Positions 28,811-39,610 of a stretch of 64,000 nucleotides of DNA are shown piece after piece; within the stretch, counting starts at the first letter, position 1; the number at the start of each line of letters is the position of its first letter. This stretch comes from Pseudomonas viridiflava. Its GTDB lineage: Bacteria; Pseudomonadota; Gammaproteobacteria; Pseudomonadales; Pseudomonadaceae. The notes below the pieces were generated by a model, which did not search any database, was not told the origin of the DNA, and saw only the letters and a list, made by a program, of their open reading frames with translations. The stretch covers positions 184,603 to 248,602 of the forward strand of contig NZ_UUIS01000001.1 in assembly GCF_900589395.1 (NCBI RefSeq), written 5' to 3'. The position numbers and the translations under genes are program-made.

Positions 28811-28876
28811 CGCAACACCTTAACTAAAAGTGGGACCGCCGCCGCGCCTCTGGCGAGTGGCGGCGGGCCAGAGAGA

Positions 28877-29959
<1,083 letters not shown>

Positions 29960-30024
29960 AACATCCTCGGGGTTGGGGTCGCCACGCCGGCGTGCGTTCA
30001 GCAGCGCCGGTCACGGTCAAAAAC

Positions 30025-30789
30025 TTATCGCTCGGCCCACAGCACCAGGACATCGGTGCTGAACGAGCCGTCCGGCTCAATCTCGAAATACTCACGCACT
30101 TCGCGCCCCATGGCCTGTTGCAGCTCACGGATCGCGACGCGCAGCGCTTCGGGGGTGCGCATGCGCGTCACCCACGAGGCAAATTCCAGGTGCAGCCGCT
30201 GGCGCGCATGGCTGCGGGTAAACAGGCCGGCCTCGCTGACCTGCTGCAGCCACTCGGCGGCCGAATAGTCGCGCACATGGCTGGTGTCGCGCAGCACTTC
30301 CACGGTTTGCAAGTAGGTGTCGAGCAGCGGGCTGCCCGGCGACATCACATCGATGAACGCCGCTACCCCGCCCGGCTTGAGCACCCGCCGCACTTCACGC
30401 AGGGCCAGGCCCAGGTCGCTCCAGTGATGCGCCGAATAACGGCTGAAGACAAAATCGAACTCGGCCTCGGCAAACGGCAAGCGCTCGGCCGGCCCACAGA
30501 CGGTGCGGATATTGTCCAGACCGCGTTCGCTGGCGGCGGCCTTGACCACGTCAAGCATCTGCTGTGACAGATCATAGGCCACCACTTCACCTACAGCGGC
30601 GGCGACATTAAAGCTGACGTGCCCGGCTCCGCAACCCAGGTCCAGCACGCGTGCCTGGTCCTGGCCCTGGACTTGCGCCTGCAAGAGCGCGAACTCGCGG
30701 CCCTGTGCGTGCACGGTGCTGCTCAGATAAGCGCTGGCCTGTTCGCCGAACTGACGCTGGACAACATCGGAGTGAGGGGCTTGGGTCAT
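30025..30789 (-). CDS. Class I SAM-dependent methyltransferase within the leu cluster
   Basis: The 254-residue protein has the SAM-binding motif RVLDLGCGAGHVSFNVA (about 45-60), post-motif VVAYDLSQQMLDVVKAAA, and FVFSRYSAHHWSDLGLALRE, matching Methyltransf_11 / UbiE-like enzymes. The substrate is unknown. It lies between leuD and leuB on the same strand, with 108- and 65-base gaps. The position is conserved in Pseudomonas, but no link to leucine synthesis is evident from sequence. Confidence 0.85.
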   Translation of the reverse strand: MTQAPHSDVVQRQFGEQASAYLSSTVHAQGREFALLQAQVQGQDQARVLDLGCGAGHVSFNVAAAVGEVVAYDLSQQMLDVVKAAASERGLDNIRTVCGPAERLPFAEAEFDFVFSRYSAHHWSDLGLALREVRRVLKPGGVAAFIDVMSPGSPLLDTYLQTVEVLRDTSHVRDYSAAEWLQQVSEAGLFTRSHARQRLHLEFASWVTRMRTPEALRVAIRELQQAMGREVREYFEIEPDGSFSTDVLVLWAER

Positions 30790-30897
30790 GTCGTTACACC
30801 TTGTGTGGGGGGTTTACGCCGCCATGGCCGCGCCTGCGTCATGCGCAGGAGCAGCCGGGCGTCAATCCACCTGTGCCTTGTCAGGGCCTTGCCCGCA

Positions 30898-31539
30898 TCA
30901 GTCGCGAAACAGCCACGGCTGGCTTGCACGATGCTTGCTTTCAAAGGTCGCGATGGCGTCGGCATCGACCAGTGTCAGGCCGATGTCATCCAGGCCGTTG
31001 AGCAGGCAATGCTTACGGAACTCGTCGACCTCGAAGCTCAGCACCTTGCCGTCGGGACGGGTCACGGTCTGGGCCTGCAGGTCGATGTTCAACTGGTAGC
31101 CCGGCTCGGCCTCGACCTGCTTGAACAACTGATCGACGTCGTCTTCGGCCAGGATGATCGGCAGCATGCCGTTCTTGAAGCTGTTGTTGTAGAAGATGTC
31201 GGCATAGCTGGGCGCGATGATGGCGCGGAAACCATACTCTTCCAGCGCCCATGGCGCGTGCTCGCGGCTGGAACCGCAGCCGAAGTTTTCCCGGGCGATC
31301 AGGATGCTCGCCCCCTGGTAACGCGGATTGTTGAGCACGAAATCGTGGTTCAGCGGACGCTTGGAGTTGTCCTGGTACGGCTGGCCCACATCCAGGTAGC
31401 GCCATTCATCGAACAGGTTCGGGCCGAAGCCGGTGCGCTTGATCGACTTCAGAAATTGCTTGGGGATGATCTGGTCGGTGTCGACGTTGGCGCGATCCAG
31501 GGGTGCCACAAGGCCGTTGAGCTGGGTAAAGGCTTTCAT
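30898..31539 (-). CDS. leuD: 3-isopropylmalate dehydratase small subunit
   Basis: This is the small, swivelling domain subunit of isopropylmalate isomerase. The 213 residues start [30 protein letters not shown], and the signature [15 protein letters not shown] lies in the substrate-gripping loop. It starts 10 bases after the leuC stop, so subunits are produced from one message. Confidence 0.97.
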   Translation of the reverse strand: MKAFTQLNGLVAPLDRANVDTDQIIPKQFLKSIKRTGFGPNLFDEWRYLDVGQPYQDNSKRPLNHDFVLNNPRYQGASILIARENFGCGSSREHAPWALEEYGFRAIIAPSYADIFYNNSFKNGMLPIILAEDDVDQLFKQVEAEPGYQLNIDLQAQTVTRPDGKVLSFEVDEFRKHCLLNGLDDIGLTLVDADAIATFESKHRASQPWLFRD

Positions 31540-31549
31540 GCTGGGCTCC

Positions 31550-32974
31550 TCAGTGCTGGATCAGTTCGCGAACATCAATGAAACGACCGGTCACGGCAGC
31601 GGCCGCGGCCATGGCCGGGCTGACCAGGTGGGTGCGTCCACCGGCGCCCTGGCGGCCTTCGAAGTTCCGGTTGGAGGTGGAAGCGCAATGCTCGCCGGCA
31701 CCCAGGCGGTCCGGGTTCATGGCCAGGCACATCGAGCAACCGGGCTCACGCCATTCGAAACCGGCTTCGATGAACACCTTGTCCAGCCCTTCCTGCTCGG
31801 CCAGCGCCTTGATCAGGCCGGAACCCGGCACCACGATGGCCTGCTTGATGGTCGAGGCCACCTTGCGGCCCTTGGCAATCTCGGCGGCGGCGCGCAGGTC
31901 TTCGATCCGCGAGTTGGTGCACGAGCCGATGAAGACCCGGTCCAGCTTGATGTCGGTGATCGGCTGGTTGGCCTGCAGGCCCATGTACTTGAGGGCACGC
32001 TCGATGGAGCCGCGCTTGACCAGGTCCTGTTCCTGGGCAGGGTCCGGCACGTTCTGGTCGACGGCCAGGACCATTTCCGGGGAGGTGCCCCAGCTGACCT
32101 GGGGCTTGATCTGTGCAGCATCGAGCTCAACCACGGTGTCGAACACGGCATCGGGGTCCGAGACCAGGTCTTTCCAGGCCTCGACCGCCTTGTCCCAGTC
32201 GGCGCCCTTGGGTGCGAACGGGCGGCCCTTGACGTAGGCGATGGTCTTTTCATCGGTGGCCACCATGCCGACGCGGGCACCGGCCTCGATAGACATGTTG
32301 CAGATGGTCATGCGACCTTCGACCGACAGGTCGCGAATCGCGCTGCCGGCAAATTCCATGGCATGGCCGTTGCCGCCGGCGGTGCCGATCTTGCCGATCA
32401 CGGCCAGCACGATGTCCTTGGCGGTAACGCCGAACGGCAATGTGCCCTCGACGCGCACCAGCATGTTCTTCATTTTCTTGGCCACCAGGCACTGGGTGGC
32501 CAGCACGTGCTCGACCTCGGAGGTGCCGATACCGTGGGCCAGCGCACCAAAGGCGCCGTGAGTCGAGGTGTGCGAGTCGCCGCAGACCACGCTCATGCCT
32601 GGCAAGGTCGCGCCCTGCTCGGGGCCGACGACGTGGACGATGCCCTGGCGTGGGTCGTTCATCTTGAATTCGGTGATGCCGTACTCGTCGCAGTTATCGT
32701 CCAGGGTCTGGACCTGCAGGCGCGAGACTTCATCGGCAATGGCATTGATACCGCCCTTGCGCTCGGCCGTGGTTGGCACGTTGTGGTCGGGGGTGGCGAC
32801 GATGGAGTCGACCCGCCATGGCTTGCGGCCTGCCAGGCGCAGACCTTCGAAGGCTTGCGGCGACGTCACTTCGTGGATGATATGGCGGTCGATGTAGATC
32901 AGCGACGAGCCGTCGTCGCGCTGCTTGACCACATGGGAATCCCACAACTTGTCGTAAAGCGTTTTGCCAGCCAT
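31550..32974 (-). CDS. leuC: 3-isopropylmalate dehydratase large subunit
   Basis: This is an aconitase-family [4Fe-4S] enzyme that isomerises 2- to 3-isopropylmalate. The 474 residues contain the cluster cysteines in [12 protein letters not shown] and [13 protein letters not shown], and the substrate motif [14 protein letters not shown]. It is the first gene of the leuCD-MT-leuB-asd run and is divergent from a LysR gene. The candidate promoter is near 33052-33080. Confidence 0.97.
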   Translation of the reverse strand: MAGKTLYDKLWDSHVVKQRDDGSSLIYIDRHIIHEVTSPQAFEGLRLAGRKPWRVDSIVATPDHNVPTTAERKGGINAIADEVSRLQVQTLDDNCDEYGITEFKMNDPRQGIVHVVGPEQGATLPGMSVVCGDSHTSTHGAFGALAHGIGTSEVEHVLATQCLVAKKMKNMLVRVEGTLPFGVTAKDIVLAVIGKIGTAGGNGHAMEFAGSAIRDLSVEGRMTICNMSIEAGARVGMVATDEKTIAYVKGRPFAPKGADWDKAVEAWKDLVSDPDAVFDTVVELDAAQIKPQVSWGTSPEMVLAVDQNVPDPAQEQDLVKRGSIERALKYMGLQANQPITDIKLDRVFIGSCTNSRIEDLRAAAEIAKGRKVASTIKQAIVVPGSGLIKALAEQEGLDKVFIEAGFEWREPGCSMCLAMNPDRLGAGEHCASTSNRNFEGRQGAGGRTHLVSPAMAAAAAVTGRFIDVRELIQH

Positions 32975-33051
32975 CAGCCATCTTCCTCATCAGCGTCTTT
33001 CTATGCCTTGGGTGATCAAAATGCTCGATGACCCCTTGGCTTGTGCGGTCA

Positions 33052-33089
33052 ATGCTATGGAATATGCTTAAATAACTCAAATTCATATT
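33052..33089. promoter_or_regulatory. leuC promoter with flanking LysR-type dyad
   Basis: On the minus strand TTGAGT (33080-33075) and TAGCAT (33057-33052) are 17 bases apart. AATATG (33061-33066) and CATATT (33084-33089) form a perfect inverted repeat around the -35. The divergent LysR gene starts 36 bases from the dyad, matching the usual LysR operator geometry. Confidence 0.5.
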
Positions 33090-33125
33090 TTTTATGCTTT
33101 GGATAACCAACTGGAATCCGTCGCC

Positions 33126-34025
33126 ATGGACCTTGCCAATCTCAACGCTTTTATCGCCATTGCTGAAATCGGCAGCTTTTCCGGGGCCGGCGAACGCCTG
33201 CACCTGACTCAGCCGGCGATCAGCAAACGCATTGCCGGACTGGAACAGCAACTGAACGTGCGCCTGTTCGATCGTCTGGGCCGCGAAGTCAGCCTGACCG
33301 AGGCCGGCCGGGCGCTGTTGCCACGCGCTTACCAGATTCTCAATGTGCTCGATGACACCCGACGCGCCCTGACCAACCTGACCGGCGAGATCAGCGGCCG
33401 CCTGACCCTGGCCACCAGTCACCATATCGGACTGCACCGTTTACCACCGGTACTGCGCACCTTTACCCGGCGCTACCCACAGGTGGCACTGGACATTCAG
33501 TTTCTGGATTCAGAGATTGCCTACGAGGAGATCCTGCACGGTCGCGCCGAGCTGGCGGTCATTACCCTGGCCCCTGCCCCGCACGCCCTGGTGCGCGCCG
33601 TGCCGGTCTGGGATGACCCGCTGGATTTTGTCGCCGCTCCCGAGCACCCGTTGGCCAATAGCGGGTCAGTGAGCCTTGAAGACATCGTGCGTTACCCGGC
33701 GGTGTTTCCGGGGGGCAACACCTTTACCCATCACATTGTCAGCGGCTTATGCGAAGCACGCGGGTTGAAGCCGGATATCGCCATGAGCACCAACTACATG
33801 GAGACCATCAAGATGATGGTCTCCATCGGCCTTGCCTGGAGCGTGCTGCCGCGCACCATGCTCGACGAGCAGGTGGCGCGCATCCCGCTGCCGGGCATCC
33901 AGCTCAATCGCCAGCTGGGCTACATCCTGCACACCGAGCGTACGCTGTCGAATGCAGCGAAGGCGTTCATGGCCCTGCTGGATGCCGAGACCCTTCCTGC
34001 TGGCGCGAACGCTGCAACGCCTTGA
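33126..34025 (+). CDS. LysR-family regulator divergent from leuC
   Basis: The 299-residue product has the LysR winged helix at 4-62 (FIAIAEIGSFSGAGERLHLTQPAISKRI is the HTH region) followed by a periplasmic-binding-protein-like effector domain (LTLATSHHIGLHRLPPVL onward). The ATG at 33126 aligns with the family start; the frame opens 27 bases earlier. It likely controls leuCD and binds a leucine-pathway intermediate (inference from position). Its final 35 codons have a decayed second copy at 37230-37351, on the far side of the large gene that follows. Confidence 0.9.
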   Translation: MDLANLNAFIAIAEIGSFSGAGERLHLTQPAISKRIAGLEQQLNVRLFDRLGREVSLTEAGRALLPRAYQILNVLDDTRRALTNLTGEISGRLTLATSHHIGLHRLPPVLRTFTRRYPQVALDIQFLDSEIAYEEILHGRAELAVITLAPAPHALVRAVPVWDDPLDFVAAPEHPLANSGSVSLEDIVRYPAVFPGGNTFTHHIVSGLCEARGLKPDIAMSTNYMETIKMMVSIGLAWSVLPRTMLDEQVARIPLPGIQLNRQLGYILHTERTLSNAAKAFMALLDAETLPAGANAATP

Positions 34026-34030
34026 CAGGC

Positions 34031-36910
34031 TTATTTCAAAAAGAACCCCCAGGCCGTCTCTCCCGCATTGAGAATCGGCAGGGTCGAGGCCTCCAGAAGA
34101 ATACTGGTGTCGACCAACCCGGTGGTCTCACCGCTGTCAGGGAGATACGCCATCCGCAGCAGCAGTGGCAATCCATATTTAACCTGCAATTGGACATCAC
34201 GGGCCCACACTCTGCGGTGGCGCACGGCGCCATCGGCGTGATCCGGAAAACTCAGCGTGAGGACGCCGCCATTCATGCGGGCCATGGTTTGCCACTCCTG
34301 CACGCTCGGAATCCGCAGGGCGCCTCCAGGGTAGCGGGCGGCCATATCATGCAGCACACCATAGGTGTTGAAGCCCCCAGACAGCATATTCAAGGCGTAG
34401 ACACCCGAAACAAGAACCCTGTAGGTCACTGTGGCGCCGTCCATGTCGGTCACAGTGATGGTCGCCACACCATTACCGCGGGCCGACACCTTGCCAGAGC
34501 TGGCATCAACCTGTGCCACCTCAGGATTGCTCGAGGTGTAGCGGTACGGTGACTTGCCACCTGTCGCCGTGCGGTATTTCCAGCTTTTATCCGGCGGATT
34601 GGCCCGGTAGGCGTCGTCAACCAGGGCAAAGAAGCCGCCAAGGTTGAGATCCCGGGCATCGATACTCAGGGCCGCCCCGGGCGCAGTGCCCGCCTGCCTG
34701 ACGTCCACTTCGCAGGGGCTAAAGGACACCGCTTCGCTTTCATCAATGTCGGCATCCCATGCCACCTTGAAAATGACCTTGAGCTGGCTGCCACTTTTGA
34801 GCGTGACCAGTTCGCTCTTGGCAATTGGAATGCTCAACCGGCCTTGCACGGCAGCATCGGGTATCAACTCGGCAATGCGAGGCGTCAGCACAAACGGCTG
34901 GTTGGCCGTGGTCGTGCCTTCCAGCCGCAGCCAGTACCGCTGTCCGGGCGCGATCAGCGGCCATTTTTCGACAATGACCGTCACCGGATCCGTTGCACTG
35001 GCCAGATCCAGCACGCCCTGAGGCGCCTGCAGGATCCGAGGGGTGGGCAATTCCGATTTGTAGAAACCAAGCTCATGGATCAGCGTTTCAGGCGAGTACA
35101 GGGTCGCGGCCTGCCCTGTACGTGTCACTTCATAAGACACCAATACCTCCCAATTCACCGAGTAGGCAACGGCACTGGCCGGTACGGCCACCTTCAGCGG
35201 ACCCACAACACTGACCCTGACCGGCTCCAGCACGGGCGTTCCAAGGCCGGGACCGCCATTCCAGGACACCCTGACCAGGTCACCGACCTTCATGTTCGGA
35301 TAGACCGGAACATGAATCGTTGCGCCCTGAAGTGCATCCATAGGGTCGAGGGCATCGTCCTCGTCGGCCTGCAGGACGCTGGGCGCCAGCAATTGATCGC
35401 CCGTCAAAGGCCCGATCCTGATCACGGTAAAGGGCGACTCAAGGTGTTCTTCCTCACCGCCGACCCAGCGCTTGATCACATAAAAGAGTGATGCCCGCTT
35501 GCCCGTGGCGGCCTGGACCTGGATCGGGTCAACCGTAAAACTCAGGTCGGCATCCACGTTCTCCTGCGTCACAGTCTGGACGCCCACCACGTACTTTTCC
35601 GACGCCCCTTCGATGCTCCAGTAGACACTCACCTCATCGCCCACCTGCGTGGAGGCAAAAGGCACTACCAGCGTTGCCGAATCGCCTGTCGAGGCGGTGT
35701 CCAGCCAGCCATTCTGCGCCTGCAACACCTGGATGACACCTATGCCACCCGACTCGGCAAACGCGTCCTGTTCTTGTGCATTGCCAATGAAAAACATCAA
35801 CTCCGGGGAACGCAGCACCACGGAGCGCCCATTGATCAACCGGGTCAGGGTGTAATAGACCTTGACCAGCCGCCGGGCATTGACCTGCAGGACGCTGTTA
35901 TTGATTTCAAACTTCAGGTCGGCATTGACGTTGCGCGCCGAGACCGGAAAACGATCCCTGAAACTGCCCAGTTCGCCCGCACCCACCCAATACAGCGTGA
36001 CCATATCGCCAACCAGGGTCGCCCCCGAAGGAATATGCACATATAACTTCGAGGCCAGTGCTTCCAGCTCCAGACGCCCCGCGTCAATCTCGTTGATCAC
36101 AGGTGGCAGGGCCGCCAGGCTGGGGCCGATTCGATACGCGGTCGAGGGTGATACATAACTTCTCTCGGGCGTACCACGATAGACGATGTAATGAACGGTG
36201 ATGACATCGCCACTCAGGTTGGCCAGATCGGCGCCTGGCCAGTGAATCTCGAGGGGATGCCCCAACATGCTGGCGCTCACCGCAATTTCCTGCACTGCAA
36301 GGCCATTGCGGTAGACCTCGACGAAATCCCCCAACTGCATGTCCGGGTAATCGATTTTCACGCTGGCGTAACGCTGACCGTCAGTTCCTGACAACCGGGC
36401 GGTGTCCAGCGAATCACCCTCTGCCTCGGCAATGATGGGCTTATACAAGTCCAGCCCGTCAAGATAGAACTGCACCACACCCGAAGGCTGGATCTTGCCT
36501 GGCGTGTCAGAGTTTGCGCCCCGTGTAATCTGGTAGCTGACAGAGGCCGTGCTGCCCACAAGGGCCTTGACCTTGTCGCTGGGCACGCGAAATTCAAATG
36601 CCTGGGCCGGGACCTGATTAAGTACCTTGATCGCCTGCGACCAACTGACATTCGCGCCATCGAGGCCTTGCCCCTGCCACGACATATCGATTTCATCGCC
36701 GTCGGCAAAGTTGGCATGTTCAATCGTCGTGCCATCGGTGCCGTAGAACAGCGTCGTGGCACTGACCAACAGGACCAGGTCTCGATCCCCCAACGTGCCA
36801 AGGCTGACGGCAGATTCTTCGACCCCATCGTTATTGATATCCACCGATTCCATCAACTCGACCAAGGGGTCGGCGATAAGTTGCTCCGACGCGTTGTATT
36901 CAGTTGTCAT
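34031..36910 (-). CDS. Large Ig-like repeat protein with BIG2 and lectin-like C-terminal domains, no signal peptide
   Basis: I do not recognise a named relative. The 960-residue protein (start MTTEYNASEQ at 36910, with AAGGA 8 bases ahead) has about six tandem beta-sandwich repeats of roughly 115 residues. Each has a GDxVxVYW-like strand (VGDMVTLYWVG, VGDEVSVYWSI, VGDLVRVSWNG) and a VxYxVxR...SP...IG strand pair. At about 790-850 is a bacterial Ig-like 2 domain (YTSSNPEVAQVDASSGKVSA). The last 110 residues (ALRIPSVQEWQTMARMNGG) resemble the C-type-lectin-like tip of invasin-type proteins. There is no N-terminal signal, membrane anchor or Gly-rich RTX secretion tail. Base composition looks less GC-rich than its neighbours. 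It is convergent with the LysR gene, only 5 bases away, and flanked on its other side by a LysR-tail remnant, suggesting insertion. An adhesin-like or surface-binding role is a guess. Confidence 0.8.
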   Translation of the reverse strand: MTTEYNASEQLIADPLVELMESVDINNDGVEESAVSLGTLGDRDLVLLVSATTLFYGTDGTTIEHANFADGDEIDMSWQGQGLDGANVSWSQAIKVLNQVPAQAFEFRVPSDKVKALVGSTASVSYQITRGANSDTPGKIQPSGVVQFYLDGLDLYKPIIAEAEGDSLDTARLSGTDGQRYASVKIDYPDMQLGDFVEVYRNGLAVQEIAVSASMLGHPLEIHWPGADLANLSGDVITVHYIVYRGTPERSYVSPSTAYRIGPSLAALPPVINEIDAGRLELEALASKLYVHIPSGATLVGDMVTLYWVGAGELGSFRDRFPVSARNVNADLKFEINNSVLQVNARRLVKVYYTLTRLINGRSVVLRSPELMFFIGNAQEQDAFAESGGIGVIQVLQAQNGWLDTASTGDSATLVVPFASTQVGDEVSVYWSIEGASEKYVVGVQTVTQENVDADLSFTVDPIQVQAATGKRASLFYVIKRWVGGEEEHLESPFTVIRIGPLTGDQLLAPSVLQADEDDALDPMDALQGATIHVPVYPNMKVGDLVRVSWNGGPGLGTPVLEPVRVSVVGPLKVAVPASAVAYSVNWEVLVSYEVTRTGQAATLYSPETLIHELGFYKSELPTPRILQAPQGVLDLASATDPVTVIVEKWPLIAPGQRYWLRLEGTTTANQPFVLTPRIAELIPDAAVQGRLSIPIAKSELVTLKSGSQLKVIFKVAWDADIDESEAVSFSPCEVDVRQAGTAPGAALSIDARDLNLGGFFALVDDAYRANPPDKSWKYRTATGGKSPYRYTSSNPEVAQVDASSGKVSARGNGVATITVTDMDGATVTYRVLVSGVYALNMLSGGFNTYGVLHDMAARYPGGALRIPSVQEWQTMARMNGGVLTLSFPDHADGAVRHRRVWARDVQLQVKYGLPLLLRMAYLPDSGETTGLVDTSILLEASTLPILNAGETAWGFFLK

Positions 36911-37229
36911 GATCCATTCCTTTGGGGTTGACTGATAAACAGGCTGCTGTCGAATTCCATTCATGGGCAGCCGAAAAAGAACAGCATGTCCATCAAGGCA
37001 AGACAAACAGTCCCTGATCAAAGGCACTGGCATAAATGAGAGGTGCGCACTCGAAAAATGACCCATGGGGGGTTCAAAGATGAGCGCATCTGCTTTAAAA
37101 GCGCATTATTTAGTCGCCGGCTGGCCATCACGGCCTTGACCGCAAGCCGCTTGATCACATCGGATGCGCCCAGCGCCCGTTTACACCCGCGCCAATAACC
37201 GGGTATATGATGCCGGTCAGCCGGATCCG
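36911..37229. other. Intergenic region upstream of the large repeat-protein gene
   Basis: This AT-richer stretch should carry the promoter of the minus-strand large gene, but I see no convincing -35/-10 pair. GCGCAT is repeated at 37084-37089 and 37101-37106 around a TTTAAA core. Short open frames exist, with no recognisable product. Confidence 0.3.
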
Positions 37230-37351
37230 GGCGCTTGACGGGCATACAGCCCGATCGCCAGCTAGGCTACTACCTGCAGGCCGTGCCCATGCTGTCGAAT
37301 GCTGTCAAAGCCTTCATGGCGCGGCCCGATGCAGAGACACGACCCTCGTAA
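37230..37351 (+). pseudogene. Remnant of a LysR gene 3' end
   Basis: Read in frame from about 37241, the codons give GIQPDRQLGYYLQAVPMLSN followed by AVKAFMARPDAETRPS and a TAA stop at 37349-37351. The intact LysR gene (33126-34025) ends with GIQLNRQLGYILHTERTLSN then AAKAFMALLDAETLPA. By hand count 77 of 102 bases and 22 of 34 residues match over the aligned part. Homology fades above 37230, and no 5' part of the gene is present. It is a decayed duplicate tail in the same orientation as the intact gene. Confidence 0.85.
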
Positions 37352-37414
37352 CCCGGGGGCTGCTGGAAGCAGAATGATCGTTTTACCGGCTTTTTCATTC
37401 AGGCTCGTGATCCC

Positions 37415-39610
37415 ATGCCCAACCCCGTGGACAGTAATTCTCTGCAGTTGTCCGATCAGCGCCGTGAGGCCGATGGCGTGCAACAACTGGAACAGGCACT
37501 GCAGCACACTCGCGAGCAGCTGCAATGGGTCCTGGAGGCCGCCAGCATGGGCACCTGGGACTGGCATATCCCCAGCAACATGCTGGAGGCCTCGCCTCGG
37601 GCCGTGCAATTGCATGGCCTGCAGGCCCAGGACTGGCACCAGCCCAGCGAGGCTTTTTTCCAGCGCTTGCCTGTGCAAGAGCGTAAACGTCTGCTGGACC
37701 TTTACCGCACCTGGCTCGAAGGCCGGGACGATCTCCTGCATGCCACCTACTGCCTCGAGCTGCCCGACGGCAGCACACGTCTGCTGGAAACCCGCGTGCA
37801 CCTGTATCGCGATGCACAGGGCGCGCCGTTGCGTCTGTTCGGCACCTTGCTCGACATCACCAACCAGCAGACCCAGGCTGTACTGGACGCTACCCGCGAG
37901 AAGTTCACCAAGGCGTTCTACTCCAGCCCCGACTCGATCACCATCACTGAACGCCACAGTGGCCGTTATCTGGAGGTAAATGACGGCTTTTGCCGCCTGA
38001 CCGGCTATGCCATCGACGAAGTGGTGGGCCGTACCGCCCACGACATCAATATCTGGGGCAGCGTCGAACAACGCCTGCAAATGGTCGATTACCTGCAACA
38101 GCACGGCCGTATCCATCACCGGGAAATGCTCGGGCGCAACAAGCTCGGGGACGCGCTGGTGCTCGATGTCTGCGTCGAGCCGCTCGTACTGCACGATATC
38201 GACTGCCTGCTGATGACCGCCCGTGACATCACTCAGCTCAAAAGCGCCCAGGCTCAGGTCCAGCACCTGGCCTACCACGACTCATTGACCAATCTGCCCA
38301 ACCGGGCCTTGCTCACTGACCGCCTCAACCAACAGATTGCGCTGCTCAGCCATCACAACCTGCGTGGCGCGCTGATGTTTCTCGATCTGGATCACTTCAA
38401 GCACATCAACGATTCGCTGGGCCATCCGGTGGGTGACAGTGTGCTGAAGATCGTCACCGCCCGCCTGGAGGCCAGCGTGCGTCAGGAAGATACGGTGGCC
38501 AGACTGGGTGGCGATGAGTTCGTAGTGCTGATCAGCGGCCTGGAGGGTACGCGCAAAGAGGTGACCGACCAGGTGCGCAAACAGGCCGATACACTGCGCG
38601 AACTGCTGGCCGAGCCAATGTTTCTCGATGGCCACCGCCTGCAAGTCACCCCCAGTATCGGCATTGCCCTGATTCCGGACCACGGCAACAACACCGCCGA
38701 CCTGCTCAAGCGCGCCGACATTGCCCTGTACCGGGCCAAGGATTCGGGGCGCAATACCTCACAGCTGTTTCACTACAGCATGCAAAAGGCCGCCAGTGAC
38801 CGGCTGCGCCTGGAAAACGATTTGCGCATGGCGCTGGTACGCAATGAGTTTTACCTGTGCTACCAGGCCCAGGTGGACGCCCGCGACCAGCGCATTGTCG
38901 GTGCCGAAGCCCTGCTGCGCTGGCACCACCCCGAGCACGGCCTGCTGGCGCCCTCGCAATTTGTGCCGGTGCTCGAAGAAAGCGGAATGATCCTTGAGGT
39001 GGGCAGCCGGGTGCTGGAGCAGGCTTGCCAGGCCTGCAGTCTGCTGCTGCGCCAAGGGCTGATCGAAAAAGACGACTTCAAGATGGGCGTCAATATCAGC
39101 CCTCGCCAGTTTCACCAGAACGACTTTGTCGAACGCATCGAGCATACGCTGCAAGCCTTGCAGCTGCCCGGCAGCATGCTCAAGCTGGAAATCACCGAAA
39201 GCATGGTCATCCAGAGCATGGACGACACCATCACCAAGATGCTGCGCCTGAAAAAGCTGGGTATCAGCTTTGCCATGGACGATTTCGGCACCGGGTATTC
39301 ATCGCTGACCTCGCTCAAACGCCTGCCCATCGACACGTTGAAGATCGACCAGTCGTTCGTGCGCGATGCCACCACCGACCCGAATGATGCAGAGATCATC
39401 CGTGCCATTACGGCCATGGCCCAGAGTCTGAACCTGCACGTGATCGCCGAAGGCGTAGAGACGCCTGAGCAACTGGCGTTTCTCCAACAGTCGGGCTGCC
39501 ACGTCTACCAGGGGTATCTGTTCAGCGAGCCGCTGGAGGACCCGGCCTTCGAAGCCCTGTTGCGCCTGCAGGGGCACCTCCAGGAAAAGGTTTCAAGGCT
39601 GCGAGTGTGA
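37415..39610 (+). CDS. PAS-GGDEF-EAL cyclic-di-GMP signalling protein
   Basis: The 731-residue product lacks membrane segments. Two PAS-like regions come first (about 30-150 with [11 protein letters not shown]; about 155-280 with [25 protein letters not shown]). A diguanylate cyclase domain follows (about 290-455) with intact [10 protein letters not shown], and an EAL phosphodiesterase domain (about 475-725) with [17 protein letters not shown] and ITESMV retained. Both catalytic motifs are preserved, so it could make or break c-di-GMP under PAS control. It begins 63 bases after the LysR remnant and overlaps the convergent dusC end by 18 bases. Confidence 0.93.
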   Translation: MPNPVDSNSLQLSDQRREADGVQQLEQALQHTREQLQWVLEAASMGTWDWHIPSNMLEASPRAVQLHGLQAQDWHQPSEAFFQRLPVQERKRLLDLYRTWLEGRDDLLHATYCLELPDGSTRLLETRVHLYRDAQGAPLRLFGTLLDITNQQTQAVLDATREKFTKAFYSSPDSITITERHSGRYLEVNDGFCRLTGYAIDEVVGRTAHDINIWGSVEQRLQMVDYLQQHGRIHHREMLGRNKLGDALVLDVCVEPLVLHDIDCLLMTARDITQLKSAQAQVQHLAYHDSLTNLPNRALLTDRLNQQIALLSHHNLRGALMFLDLDHFKHINDSLGHPVGDSVLKIVTARLEASVRQEDTVARLGGDEFVVLISGLEGTRKEVTDQVRKQADTLRELLAEPMFLDGHRLQVTPSIGIALIPDHGNNTADLLKRADIALYRAKDSGRNTSQLFHYSMQKAASDRLRLENDLRMALVRNEFYLCYQAQVDARDQRIVGAEALLRWHHPEHGLLAPSQFVPVLEESGMILEVGSRVLEQACQACSLLLRQGLIEKDDFKMGVNISPRQFHQNDFVERIEHTLQALQLPGSMLKLEITESMVIQSMDDTITKMLRLKKLGISFAMDDFGTGYSSLTSLKRLPIDTLKIDQSFVRDATTDPNDAEIIRAITAMAQSLNLHVIAEGVETPEQLAFLQQSGCHVYQGYLFSEPLEDPAFEALLRLQGHLQEKVSRLRV

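Noticed and set aside
37018-37245. 75-codon minus-strand frame between the large gene and the LysR remnant
   Set aside because: No motif, no ribosome site, and it overlaps the LysR remnant read on the other strand.
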